Part shown: in pieces, positions 11,518 to 23,089 of the stretch
Position numbering within the stretch: position 1 is the stretch's first letter
Layout of the letters: every line of letters starts with the position of its first letter
From: Xestospongia muta
Taxonomy: Eukaryota > Porifera > Demospongiae > Haplosclerida > Petrosiidae
DNA: 64,000 bases
Assembly (NCBI GenBank): GCA_963693285.1
Contig: OY848919.1
Coordinates: 10,659,461-10,723,460 of the forward strand
Direction of reading: 5' to 3'
Made by a program: the position numbers and the translations under genes
Notes under the pieces: model-generated
Seen by the model: only the letters and a program-made list of their open reading frames with translations
Database searches by the model: none
Told to the model about the DNA's origin: nothing

Positions 11518-12760
11518 TTAGTAGTTACTATTCACAGCTAGTTTAACAAATGCGGTAACACATATAGAAGCAATGATGAGAACACCCACAATCCAAGACA
11601 ATATAGCAGCAATGTTGAAATGAAGGGCCATGCGGGCATATGAGCGAGCAGTATTAACATGACCTCGTTTATAGGCATCATGGGACTATTAAAAAGCAAA
11701 ATTCAATAAGATAATAACAAGTGTAGACACATTTTATATTATGCATTATAAAGCAACGTACCATAGAGGATAAGACGACGGCAGGAACTGTGCATATAAG
11801 ACTGAATGCTCCACATAGTATACACAGTAATGTGAGTGTAATAGACATAGTCAAGTAATGGTCAACAAAAGGACGAGATGTTGTAGTTGTAGCAGAAGGT
11901 TGCTCCTGGATTACAATTATATTGTCATAGGTATGTTGATTATCATCTATTGTGATGTAGTAAAGATCATTTTATTATGTTTATGGGATACCAATGATAT
12001 TTTGTGGTGCTGGATAATATCCACCTTCTCTCGGAGGATATAGAGATCCCTATAGATATTGTATTTGATATAATGACGACAATTATTAATACATTCTCAC
12101 ATGTAATGTAAACATATATATATACACACACAAATGCACATGTTTATATTTCATATTACTTACAGATGTTGTTAATGATGGATTAGCAATACCTGAGGAA
12201 AAAAGACAAAGGACTTCATTAACTATACATGCACTTTTGTTTGTGTCATTATAATTACGTATATACTATAATTGGTGTTCAATTTTAACAATGTTATGCA
12301 TGCATTTGTGTAAACAAACTATGCACTATTATCATGTTTGATTTAACAAAGTAATATATATGGCACGATTTAAACTGTTAATAATGATTTTTTCAAACAA
12401 ACAGACATATTTTCATTTGAAATACAATCATTTCATAGGACATCAGTAATCAAAACAAAATTATGTTTACTTTCAGTTTGGTACATAAAATCTGTATAAC
12501 CATATATATATTTGCTAAATTAACAAATCAGTTTGTATAGCGTAATTACAGAGCCTTCTATCTAAATTGTACCAAAACCATATTAACACTTCTATTGTTT
12601 ATATTATATATCTGCATTTATAGTGTAGGTAGTCCCACGAGCTGGACACAGTTACAGAGGTAGGTCTGTTTCGTGAGACTATATTTATAGTAGGGTCGAT
12701 TATAGCATATCTAACTATTGGATATTTTCTATTAAACATGAATAATTACTTACCCTCCAT
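11518..12760 (-). CDS. DSP-1: dispanin/CD225-domain small membrane protein, type I
   Basis: Five exons on the complement: 12754-12760, 12164-12192, 11992-12049, 11762-11946, 11518-11685; 447 nt, 148 aa, open throughout. The N-terminal third is Pro/Tyr/Gln-rich (GGYYPAPQ). Residues about 65-93 form the first hydrophobic segment after DHYLTM; the last exon starts SHDAYKRGH, continues ARMALHFN and gives a second hydrophobic segment about 117-140. The loop between the two segments matches the family signature (SRD..K..GD in IFITMs). Known dispanins have a cytosolic N terminus and sit in plasma or endosomal membranes; function here is unknown. In DSP-1 and DSP-2 the linker and first-TM exon are fused, unlike DSP-3 to 6. 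Start: ATGGAGG plus GTAAG, with CCACGCCC upstream. Confidence 0.85.
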
Positions 12761-12867
12761 TAATACTGCTGTCAGAATAATAAGATGCGAGGTTAGTCTT
12801 AAATTTCCTTTGGATCTGTAAACGGCCGATAGTACGTAATCTGTAAACGCTGCGATTTTGTCCACGG

Positions 12868-12880
12868 ACAGCCACGCCCC
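12868..12880 (-). promoter_or_regulatory. CCACGCCC box upstream of DSP-1
   Basis: AGCCACGCCCC on the + strand, about 110 bp upstream of the DSP-1 ATG. Same word and spacing as other copies; probably part of the shared promoter. Confidence 0.4.
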
Positions 12881-13204
12881 ATCCTTTCATCGGACCTGGC
12901 GTGAATATAGGATGTAATATGCTTAGTCATCCAATATCCAAACAATTCACTATTATTAATGGTATCTCATACAAACTCTATATATTTAAAAATTACAATC
13001 AAAATGTTGCTTCTTTTAATAAAATATGCTAACTTTAATTAATGTTTAATGACTAAATATTATATTAAAAACCAAATTCTTAACTAAAGTATAAATTTAT
13101 AAAAATTTGAATCAAACAGAATTAAACAGTCAAGTTATTGATAACACATGATGATACTTGCATAAAATAAAACAAAAATAATACATTCATAAATATATCT
13201 GTTG

Positions 13205-13252
<48 letters not shown>

Positions 13253-13274
13253 CAACACTTACTTTTCAATAATT

Positions 13275-13320
13275 TGAAGTGTTTTTGCTACCTTTATATT
13301 CAGTATATTCATTAATGCAT
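13275..13320 (+). pseudogene. Rhesus exon 4 fragment
   Basis: Short match to the Rhesus exon encoding [12 protein letters not shown], nearly identical with the debris at 10,480-10,520 and followed by the same non-coding flank. It lies just right of a long AT tract (13,207-13,250) and within the spacer between DSP-1 and DSP-2. Confidence 0.5.
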
Positions 13321-13570
13321 TGATGGAACAGGAAGACTATAAATATAATAGATATATAATAACTCTCAGTCTATCTTTTATAATACAAAATATTCTAAAC
13401 AATCATAATTTTGACTGTCCCACAAGTGCCAATCACTAAAAATTGGAAAGTGTAGGAAAAGTATACTAATAAATATACCAATACAAAAACAATAAAAACA
13501 ATGAACTGCTTTAATTAAACATACTTGGTATAACAACAAACGTTTTAGAAAAATATTGAAAAATAAAAAA

Positions 13571-14857
13571 TTAGTAGTTATTATCCTCAGCTTGTTTAAC
13601 AAATGTGGTAACATATATAGAAGCAATGATGAGAACACCCACAATCCAAGTCAATATAGCAGCAATGTTGAAATGAAGGGCCATGCGGCCATATGAGAGA
13701 GCAGCATTAACATCACCTCTTTCATAGGCATAGCGGGACTATGAAAAGCAAAATTCAATAAGATAACAAGTGTAGACACATGATACATTCTACATATAAA
13801 GCTGTGTACCTTAGAGGAATAGAAGAGGGCAGGAAGTGTACATATAAGACCGAACATTCCACATATCATACTAAGTCCTGTGAGTGCAGCAGACAATGTG
13901 AAGTAATGGTCACCAACAGCACGATATGTCATGGTTGTAGCAGTAGGTTGCACCTGGACTGCAGTTATATTGTTATAGGTATAATTATGTTGATTATCAT
14001 CTATTGTTTTTTAGTAAAAATCATTTTATTATTATGTTTATGGGGCATACTGTTGAAATTTTGTGGTGCAGGATAATATCCACCTGTTGAAGGAGGTAGA
14101 GATCCCTGTATAAATATCATATTCTATATAACTGTTAATACATTCTCATATGTAATGTAAACATATATATTATTTATACACACACAAACACATTTGTTTA
14201 TATTTCATATTACTTACAGATGTTGTTGATGATGGATTATCAATACCTGAGGAAAATGTCATTAACAAAAAATACATACACTTTTTGTTTGTGTCATTAT
14301 AATAAAAGAATTATGTATATACTATACTTGGTGTTATTCAATTTTAACAGTGCATTTGTATAAACAAACTATACACTGTAAAAACTGAATGATTGATTTA
14401 ACCATACAAATTATGGTTATACAGATTGTATATTATGATTCAAACTGATTCAAAGAAGCAGAAAGATATTTATTTGAAAAACAATCATTTTATAAGACAA
14501 TAGTAATCAAAACAGTATTATGTTTACTTTCAGTTTGCTATATACAATTTGTATAACCATTTATAGGTTAAATCAACCAATCAGTTAGTACAGTGCACTT
14601 ATAGAGTTCTTCTATCTAAATTGTACCCAAAGCATGTCAACACTTTCTTATATATATATAAGGCCTTTATATTGCATATTCTCGCTTATAGTGTAGATAC
14701 TCTCACGAGCCAGACAAAACCCCTATATGGTGAACGAATGACAGTCACAGAGGTAGTTGGGTCTAGCTCGCGAGACTATATTTATAGTGTGGGTCGATTA
14801 AAGCATTTCTAACTATTGGACATTTCTATATAACATGAATAATTACTTACCTTCCAT
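13571..14857 (-). CDS. DSP-2: dispanin/CD225-domain protein, type I
   Basis: Exons 14851-14857, 14218-14246, 14051-14105, 13810-14000 and 13571-13738 give 450 nt, 149 aa, with all junctions in frame. Architecture as DSP-1: GGYYPAPQ in the Pro-rich part, VGDHYFTLS before the first hydrophobic segment (about residues 65-94), then SRYAYERGDVNAA and the second hydrophobic segment ending TTFVKQAEDNNY. This copy restores the GD of the loop that DSP-1 has changed to GH. The close match to DSP-1, introns included, marks a recent tandem duplication. Confidence 0.85.
14697..14785. repeat. Inverted-repeat element in DSP first introns (DSP-2 copy)
   Basis: TCTCACGAGCCAGAC at the left is mirrored by GTCTAGCTCGCGAGA at the right, so the segment can fold into a hairpin. 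Related blocks occur near 78-150, 12,629-12,690, 18,045-18,130, 18,960-19,030, 22,735-22,810, 27,160-27,225 and 42,045-42,075, always within a few hundred bp of a first exon. It is either an element inherited by duplication or a conserved intronic or regulatory hairpin. Confidence 0.55.
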
Positions 14858-14965
14858 TAAGGCTGCTGTCAGAATAACAAGATGCAAGGTTAGTCTTAAA
14901 TTTCCTATGGATCTCTAAACGCCCGACGATAATTTATCTGTAAACGCTGCAATTTTGTTCACGGA

Positions 14966-14978
14966 CAGCCACGCCCCA
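14966..14978 (-). promoter_or_regulatory. CCACGCCC box upstream of DSP-2
   Basis: AGCCACGCCCC about 115 bp upstream of the DSP-2 ATG; same context as upstream of DSP-1. Confidence 0.4.
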
Positions 14979-15257
14979 TACTTTCATCAGACCCTGCGAG
15001 AATATAGGATATAATATGCTTAGTCATCCAATATCCAAATAGTTCACTTTTATTAACCATATCTCATGCCAATTTTATTAACCATATCTCATGCCAAAAT
15101 GTTGCTTCTTTTAATAAAATAGACTAACTTAATTAATGTGTCAATGACTAAACATTATACTGACAACCAAGGTCTTAAGTGAACTAGAAGTTTATAGAAT
15201 TATTGATTAAACAGAATTAAACAATCAATTCTTGGCTGAATATTAATAATAACGTAC

Positions 15258-15323
15258 TAGATCAGCATTAACAATGAACACGATACTACTGATTATCAGA
15301 AAGATCAGAGGTGTGATCTTCTT
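15258..15323 (-). pseudogene. Dead copy of the secreted-peptide signal exon
   Basis: Matches the signal-peptide exon at 19,667-19,744, keeping LIFLI, SSIVFI and a GTACGT donor. The start codon is changed to AAG and a few codons are missing. No second-exon match was found to its left. It lies in a segment (about 15.2-16.5 kb) duplicated at 19.5-21.3 kb. Confidence 0.55.
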
Positions 15324-16356
15324 TTTGTGCTTTAAATTAACAGTAATGAGAGAGCTTATTGAAGTCAACAAGATATCTTGCAGTATATGATTAATCTAGA
15401 GTGCTCTCAGTAGATTAATAATACTGAGGTATACAGATCAATTGAAGTGATATATATGAACATCATTTCAATATCTTTATATAATATTTAAGTTTTCATG
15501 TATCTGCACATGTTGTCATAGCAATATTATTGTCCAGCACAAATGACTGTCACATTATGTTTGACAGATGTTTGCATATCACCATCACAGCATAAGATAA
15601 TAAATGTACACAATAATCAATTATTATAAAAATTAACAATGAAAGAAAGATTGAAATAGATGACAGTCAATCAATGTAGAGCTTCACCTTAATATTATAT
15701 GTTCTATCATAGATTACTGTATGACTTCACTTGTGCATTGACAGCAAGCAGTAGATGTCGACAATGCAATTGTATTAAAGAACACTACAAACCATATACT
15801 CTACATGTTATTTGAATAAGAAATAACTATCACAAAAATCAATTTATATCAACCTTTAATATATTGCATTTAACTGGAAGAGTTATTTTTATGATAGACA
15901 TACAATGTATATCACTTATATCTTATTAAATTTGTAAGAGCTTTCTATAAATGCTACATGTATTTATTGCATCTTCACAAAATTGCTATACAATAATAAT
16001 AGATAACTTTATAAATCTTTGATTGCTACATATTTGATCACTTTATAAATATAATATACACTAATAAATAATAATCACACAGTGTACTAACTACTATCAT
16101 TTATGTTATATACCTTCACCAGTAAATTCCGACATTACGTAAGTAATTGTAACGTTTTCTTGATATTATATAAATGTCACTTATTTTTTTAGATTTAATT
16201 TTAAGTATATAAAAACACTCAGAATTATTTTAATAAATGATATACCATACAAAAAGACAAAACAACAGATGTATAAGCAAAATATCAAAAAAATATTTTT
16301 AAAAAATAATTTGTTATATTTTATACACAATTTCCCTTCTTTCTTAGAAGTTTTAG

Positions 16357-18208
16357 TTATCCCTCAAGGACAACAAATATAATAAGAAGGATGGCAAAGG
16401 CTACAACCCAAGTCACCATAGCACCAATGTTGAAACGAAGGGCAATGCGACCATAGGTGATAGCAGTTGCAGTATCACCTCTTTTATAAGCATCACGGGA
16501 CTATGATAAATCAAAATTCAATGACATAATACAAATGGAGGAACATATTTTATATGATTCTAAATGAACATACCAAAATGGAAAAGATGAGGGCAGGAAT
16601 TGTACAAATAAGACTATATGTCCCAAATAGTATACTCATTGTTGTCAGTGCAATAGACATTGTCAAGTAGTGATCACCAACAGCACGAGATATTGTGATT
16701 GTAGCGGTAGGTTGCGCCTGAATTGCAGCTGTGTTGCCCTTTGACGAAACAAGGAAACATTTAACTCTTTGTTGTGAGGATTATAGTTTATACCTGTTGT
16801 TGAGGATTATAAGCAAGAGCTAGCTGGTGATAATATGCACCATGTGGATTATCTATTGTGAAATTAATAAACATTATTTGTGACCTTATTTGGGAAAAGG
16901 GACTACTTCTATTCAAATATCTCAAAACATGATGCATGTGTTGTGTACACAATCATACATTTTTTCAATGAATGTTTACTAAAAAATTTTAATGTTTAAA
17001 AACACTTAGATAACTTGAATGCAAAATTTAGTTGGCATTCTATTTAAAAAATTGCTTAAGTTTATGCTAATGTCTTAATGGTTTGATAGTAGTGGCCAAT
17101 ATTGGAAATCAGTCTACATTTATTAGAATGTTTATGGACATACAATTGAAATGTTGTGGTGCAGGATAATATCCCACTGGTGTTAGTGGAGGTAGAGATC
17201 CCTATATAAATATTATATTTGATATAATGACACAACCTATTATTGCATCCTCACGTACATACAATGTACACATATATAATTTATGCAAACACACATGCAT
17301 ACATTTGTATTTAATATCACTTACAGAATTTGTTGACGGTGGATTAGAAATACCTGAGAAAAATGGCTTATTTAACAGTAACCGTATGCATCTATTGTTT
17401 GTGCCATTGTAATTATACAATACAATATTTGTGAGCTGATTTGGGAAAAAGGACCACTTCTGTTAAAATATCTCCAAAACATTCTGTTGTTACGTACACA
17501 ACCATATGTTTTCATTGAATGTTTACTAAGTTATATCTCAGTTTAAAAACAATACATAACTTGAAATGTAAAATTTAGTAAGCATTTTATGTTTAAAAAT
17601 GTTTACGTACAGTCAAGTATTTATCAAGGTTTAATAGAAGTGGTCCCTTTTTGCAAATCAAGTCACATTTAGTGAAATTTTGTTTTGACAGTGATATGCA
17701 TACATTTTTGTAAACAAATTATGTTTTGTACATGCACCTTTTTGGCTAATTGTAGTGTAGTACATTAGAAAAATAAGCTGTTTATCAAAACAATTCCTAG
17801 AAGTAAAAGTGAATACAATTTCTAGCTTTGTCACTAAAGGCGTAAACAAGGCAACAAGCAGGACGTTTAATTCCTGTAATACAACTAGCATTTTTATCAG
17901 TACTTCAGCATCAAAAGCTACTAAATTTAATAATCATATACTCAATAGTAAAACAAATTTATAGAATCTTTTAGCTAAATTATACTCAATGCATATACAT
18001 AGTTTCTTAAATAAAACCATAATATTTTATACTTGTGTTTATATCGTATTCTCACGAGGCAGACACAACCCCTATGGTTAAACAAAGGACAGTCTATCAT
18101 TCTATCTATCTATCATAGTGTTTAGGGATTGATATATATAGTGAATAGATTAAAGCATATCCAATTATATGAAAAATTTATACGTAATTTGAATTACTTA
18201 CCTTCCAT
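16357..18208 (-). CDS. DSP-3: dispanin/CD225-domain protein, type I
   Basis: Six exons: 18202-18208, 17325-17353, 17144-17201, 16794-16852, 16574-16738, 16357-16500; 462 nt, 153 aa, in frame. The Pro-rich N terminus contains PVGYYPAPQ, and the separate linker exon encodes NPHGAYYHQLALAY with a YHQL (YxxL-type) motif. VGDHYLTMS precedes the first hydrophobic segment; the last exon starts SRDAYKRGDTATAITYGRIALRFN, the best match here to the IFITM loop, and leads into the second hydrophobic segment, ending VVLEG. Introns 2 and 3 each hold a copy of the GTGACCTGATTTG MITE. It is the longest intact type I copy. Confidence 0.88.
16879..17118. mobile_element. MITE with TGTGACCTGATTTG termini, DSP-3 copy a
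   Basis: Left end TGTGACCTTATTTGGGAAAAGGGAC is mirrored by an inverted, diverged right end near 17,085-17,118. Related copies are at 17,430, 21,613, 22,240, 34,354 and 48,157. No coding capacity. Confidence 0.55.
17430..17667. mobile_element. MITE with TGTGACCTGATTTG termini, DSP-3 copy b
   Basis: TGTGAGCTGATTTGGGAAAA begins it, and AGTGGTCCCTTTTTGCAAATC followed by a TCACA end forms the inverted terminus. About 238 bp. It lies in the intron between exons 1 and 2. Confidence 0.65.
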
Positions 18209-18323
18209 TGAAGTTGCTGGGATGATAACAAGACGCGAGGTTAGTCTTAAATTTGCTATTAATCTGTAGTCGCCTGAATATACTATGATGTATTCTGTAA
18301 ACGATGAAAATACCTCCAAAAAG

Positions 18324-18336
18324 AGCCACGCCCCTG
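18324..18336 (-). promoter_or_regulatory. CCACGCCC box upstream of DSP-3
   Basis: AGCCACGCCCC about 120 bp upstream of the DSP-3 ATG; shared promoter word. Confidence 0.4.
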
Positions 18337-18564
18337 ACTTACCCCATAAGAACGTAGTAATCTTTACTCTGTGAATATTTTTTATAGGATGTATTACTAT
18401 TGATGTAAACTGAATAGTCAGTTTTATTAATCGTTATAAAAAATAGATCATAATATAATGTATGACTTTAGAAATTATTTAAAAGCATCAAGTATGATAT
18501 AATATAAGTATGATATACGTATATACACACACAAATGCACGTGTTCATGTTTCATATTAATTAC

Positions 18565-19112
18565 ACACGCTGTTGATGAAAAATTAGCAATACCTGAGAA
18601 AAAAGACAAAGAACTTCAATAATAGTAAGTGCATGCACTCAATTTTAACAGTGATAAGCATGCAATTGTATAAACAAAGTTGACACAGTAAAACTGATTG
18701 GTTGATTTAGTATACCACGTTGTGTGATAATGTTCGAACTAATAATATTTTTTTAAGAAATAAAAAAAATTAATTCGAAAAACAATCAATTCTTACGACA
18801 ATAGTATTCAAAACGGTTACTTTTAGTTTGTTACATACAATCTGTATAACCATATAATAGTTAAATCAACCAGTCAGTTTGTACAGTTTATTTAAAGAAT
18901 CTTCTATTTAATTTGTAACAAAAGCATCTTAACACTTTGTTACATAAATATAATGTAGGTAGTCTCAGACTCCTATGGTTAAACGAATGACTGTCCTTCG
19001 TTTATCAGAGTTGGGTCTGGCCCGCGAGACTGTATTTATAGTATAGGTAAAATAAAGTATAACCATTGGAAATTTCATATATAAAATGAATAATTACTTA
19101 CAGTCAATTAAA
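18565..19112 (-). pseudogene. 5' fragment of a type I dispanin copy
   Basis: An intact second exon (18,565-18,593; residues IANFSSTA) and a first-exon position near 19,105 where ATGGAAG has become TTGACTG next to TAAG. No 3' exons follow before DSP-3 begins, so only the 5' third was duplicated and its start codon is lost. Confidence 0.6.
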
Positions 19113-19339
19113 GCTGTTGTGAGAATAACAAGATCCAAGGCTAGTCTTAATTTTCTTATAGATCAGTAATTGACTAACAATATGTAATTTGTAAACTTTG
19201 AAATTTTGCAAACAAGTTTTTAATTGAATTATAAGTTTATAAAATGTTTTAATATCAAGCAGAATAAACAGTCACATTATTGAAAACACATGATGCTATT
19301 TGCATAAAATGAAACCAAATATTATATGCATATTTAAGT

Positions 19340-19345
19340 TATATA

Positions 19346-19390
<45 letters not shown>
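19340..19390. repeat. (TA)n tract
   Basis: TGTGTGTG then a pure TA dinucleotide run of about 40 bp. A similar tract at 13,207-13,250 lies in the matching duplicated spacer. Confidence 0.85.
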
Positions 19391-19509
19391 TTCTGAACTC
19401 AATTGTGTTGTTTCTCATTCTTCTTAGCAAAATTCGTCTATGCAATCTTCACATTCTAAACAAATAAATTATACCACAACAATTATAGCAATTATCTTAA
19501 TGCATTGCA

Positions 19510-19744
19510 TTAAGTAAATTCTTTGATTGATGCATATAAATTAATACACAATTTCTTAAATATCAAATTTACGTTTTGGTGACATTCCTGAAATACACCC
19601 AAGTCTGCATGCACCACACTAAAAAAAGGAACAATAATTTGTTGGTGAATATTAATAATAACTTACTGGATCAGCATTAGCAATAAACACAATACTACTG
19701 ATTAGCAAGTATATTATCAGAAAGATCAGAGCCGTAAACTTCAT
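19510..19744 (-). CDS. Small secreted Cys-containing peptide, two exons
   Basis: Exon 1 (19,667-19,744) encodes 26 residues starting MKFTALIFLIIYLL and ending NADP; this is a typical signal peptide with likely cleavage after ANA. A GTAAGT donor follows. Exon 2 (19,510-19,587) has a TTTCAG acceptor and adds 25 residues with two cysteines (ECHQ and KKLCIN) before TAA. Total 51 aa; the mature part would be about 27 aa. Both exons are exactly 78 nt and phase 0. I do not recognise the family. Two dead paralogues lie at 0.5-0.7 and 15.26-15.32 kb. It may instead be the first exons of a longer gene. Coding status rests on the signal peptide, splice sites and absence of stops. Confidence 0.42.
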
Positions 19745-21092
19745 TTTCTGCTTTAGATTCTCACAGTAACAAGAGAGCTTGTTAAAGTCAACAAGAATTC
19801 TTCCAGAATATGATTAATCCCGAGTGTTCTGTATATATAGTTTTATAATACAGGATCAATTTAAATGACATGTGTGAACATAATTTAATTTCCTTATGTT
19901 TATATATTTTAGTTTTCATGTTCCTGCACATGTTATCATAGCAGTATTATTTGTCCAGTCAAGTACACAAATTGATTGTCTTCACATCAAAAAATATGTT
20001 TGAGAGTTGTTTGCATATCACTATCACTATCAAGTAATACACGTGCACAATAACCAGTTATTATTAGAATTATCACTGAAGGCATAGATATTAGAATAGT
20101 CTATAATATCTATGCTGGAGATTGAAGTGGATGACAGTCAATTGCTGTAGAGTTTTTGCCTTAGTATAATATGTTCTATCATAGATTACTGGATGACATT
20201 ACATTTATTAAAGATATAGATTAAAGTAAATCCATGAACTGCACCCAATAGATGATAGTGTCTTTGTAAATTAACCAGTGAACACTACAAGACTATTTAC
20301 TCTGCATGTTCAAATAAGAAATAATTATCACAATCATTTGAAGACTTGTATTACTCAATTGAACATTGGTTATTATATATTATTAACTTTAGAATAACAA
20401 TTCAAGCTGACAAGTCTAATTGATCATGCTTACAAGTCACATAGTAGGTTATTTGTCTGCTGAATAAGAAATAACTATTACAATTATTTTAACACTTGTG
20501 TTATTCAATTGAACATTAGTTATTGTATATTATTAACCTATAAGTGAGGAAAAACAACAATTCACTTGAAAGGCTAATAAATGCAGACAGACATATATTT
20601 TATATATGAGCCTTTAGTACATTGTATTTAACTGGAAATAGTTATTTTTATTATTGACTTACAAGGTATATATATCATTTTTATCTTATTTAAATTGTAA
20701 GAGCGTTCAATAAATGTTGCATGTATTCCACTGTTACTCTACAAAATTGATATACAATAATAATAGTACACTTTATAAATTTTTGATCTCTACATATTTG
20801 ATCATTTTATGAATATAGTATACACACATTTAAATAATAATCACACAGTGTACTAACTACTATCATTTATGTTATGTATCTTCGCCTGTATAAACTGACA
20901 TTAACACGAGTAACTGTCCTTTTTTCCTGATATTATATAAATGTCACTTATATATTTTCTAGAAGATTAATAAAAAAGTAAGAACACTCGAAATTATTTT
21001 AGCAAATGGCTTTAGCAAAATATTTTACAATATATGTTGTTATGTTTTATAGACTGTTTCCGTTCTTTCTTAGTGCAGCAGAAACAGAAGTT

Positions 21093-22890
21093 TTAGTTAT
21101 AAATTATTTGGACAAAATATACAGTAAAAATGATGACAAAGGCTACAATCCAAGTCACCATAGCGCTAATGTTGAAATGAAGGGCAATGCGACCATAGGA
21201 GATAGCAGTTATAGTATCACCTCTTTTATATGCATCATGTGACTATGAAAAATGAAAATTCAATGACATAATGACAAGTGAAGACACACATTTATATGCA
21301 TTAGGAATAAGCATACCTTAATGGAAAAGATGAGGGCAGGAACTGTACAAATAAGACTGTATGTCCCAAATAGTATACTCAGTGTTGTGAGTGCAATAGA
21401 CATTGTCAAGTAATGATCACCAACAGCAGGAGATGTAACAGTAGGTTGCTGCTGAATTACAATTATGTTGCCCTTTGATAAAAATAAGAAAAATTTAGCT
21501 CTTTGTTGCCAGGGATTATAGTTTATACCTGTTGTTGAGGATAATAAGCAGGACCTAGCTGGTGATAATTTACACCATGTGGATTATCTATTGTAATTTA
21601 GTAAATATTATTTGTGACCTGATTTGCGAAAAGGAACTACTTCTATTCAAACATCTCAAAAATATGCTGTTGTTGTGTACACAACATACATTCTTCAATG
21701 GATGTTTACTAAAATAACTTGAATGCAAAATTTAATAGGTATTCTATTAACAAATTGCTTACGGACACGCAAGTGTTTTAATTTTTTGATAGAATGGCCC
21801 TTATTGCAAATCAGGCTACATTTTATTGTAATGTTTGTGGTGTTGGATAATACCCACCTGTTGTTAGAGGAGGTAGAGATCCCTATATAAATATTATATT
21901 TGATATAATGATATAATGGATCCTCATATACACAAACATACATACAATGCACACATATATTATTAATACACATACAAAATGTACATGTTTGTATTTAATA
22001 TTACTTACAGAATTTGTTGACAATGGATTAGCAGTACCTGTAAAAAAAGAAAAAAACTCAGTTATTTAACGGTAACTGTATACACTTTTGTTTGTGTCAT
22101 TATAATTATGTAAATACTATATTTGGTGACTGTGATATGCATGCATTTGTATAAACAATTTATGTTTTCTACATGTGCCTCTTTGTAAGGTATAATCTTA
22201 CTTATCACATTTGCAAAATAAACTGGTTGTTAGTATAATTGTGATCTGATTTGCAATAAAGGAACAACTTCTGTCAAAACATTTATGACCTAATTTGTAA
22301 AAAGGGACCACTTTTAAAACATCCCCCAAAAACTTTTGTATATATATAGTTGCTATATATACACAGTTGTTCACGGCAGCTGTATCTATACGAAACTGTT
22401 TTTGAAGTGTTTTAACAGTGGTCCCTTTTCATAAATCAGGTCACAAAAGTTTGACAGAAGTGGTTGTTTCTTACAAATTAGATCATAATTCATAGGAAAA
22501 TATAATGATTACAATTTCTAGCTTTATCAATAAAGGTGTAAACAAGAAAACAAGCAGGAAGTTTAATTCCTGTAATACAACCACACTTTTTACCAGTACA
22601 TCAGCATCAAATGTTAACAATTATATACTCAACTGTTAAACAAAATTCACAGAATCTTCTATCTAAATTATACCAAAGCATATTGCTCCTTTCTTATATA
22701 AAGCCATTATATTTCATATTGTGTTTATATTGTAGTCTCACGAGCCAGACAAAACCCCTATGGTTAAACAAAAGACAGTCTATCGTTCAATCATTGGGTT
22801 TAGGTCTGGATATATATAATGTGAGTTAATTGAAGCATAGCAACTATTTACAAATTTTAAATGTAATATAAATAATTACTTACCTTCCAT
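21093..22890 (-). CDS. DSP-4: dispanin/CD225-domain protein, type I, damaged third exon
   Basis: Exons 22884-22890, 22009-22037, about 21874-21898, 21529-21587, 21317-21472, 21093-21242. Linker has NYHQLGPAYYPQQQ (YHQL), then VGDHYLTMS and the first hydrophobic segment, then SHDAYKRGDTITAISYGRIALHFN and the second. The third exon has lost about 20 bp at its usual donor, so normal reading hits TAA after GGYYPTPQTLQ. A good internal donor (ACAACAG then GTGGGT) shortens the exon to 25 nt and keeps phase 1, giving 141 aa. It is coding only if that donor is used; otherwise a pseudogene. First intron carries MITE copies. Confidence 0.65.
21613..21820. mobile_element. MITE with TGTGACCTGATTTG termini, DSP-4 copy a
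   Basis: Begins TGTGACCTGATTTGCGAAAAGG and ends with an inverted AATGGCCCTTATTGCAAATC stretch and GGCTACA. About 208 bp, in the intron between third and fourth exons, adjoining the damage to the third-exon donor. Confidence 0.65.
22240..22497. mobile_element. Nested pair of TGTGACCTGATTTG MITEs, DSP-4 copy b
   Basis: Outer ends: TTGTGATCTGATTTGCAATAAAGG and AAATTAGATCATA. Inside is a second inverted pair (ATGACCTAATTTGTAAAAAG at 22,283 and CTTTTCATAAATCAGGTCAC at about 22,426-22,445) around a TATA-rich loop. This looks like one copy inserted in another. Confidence 0.65.
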
Positions 22891-23015
22891 TAAAGCTGCT
22901 GCGACGATAACAAGATGCAAAGTTAGTCTCAAGTTTGCTATGGACCTGTAAACTCCCGACTATACTATGATATATTATGTAAACGATGCTAATTATGTAC
23001 ATCTTTCTCAAAAAC

Positions 23016-23028
23016 AGCCACGCCCCGT
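23016..23028 (-). promoter_or_regulatory. CCACGCCC box upstream of DSP-4
   Basis: AGCCACGCCCC about 130 bp upstream of the DSP-4 ATG; shared promoter word. Confidence 0.4.
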
Positions 23029-23089
23029 AATGATTGGTGCTCAATGAACCAGTCACCATATTATTAAAATGTTAGAAACAGGTCAAAAT

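Noticed and set aside
16357..16500. Single-exon reading of last dispanin exons as independent genes
   Set aside because: Each begins right after an AG acceptor and pairs in phase with the adjoining first-TM exon, so they are terminal exons.
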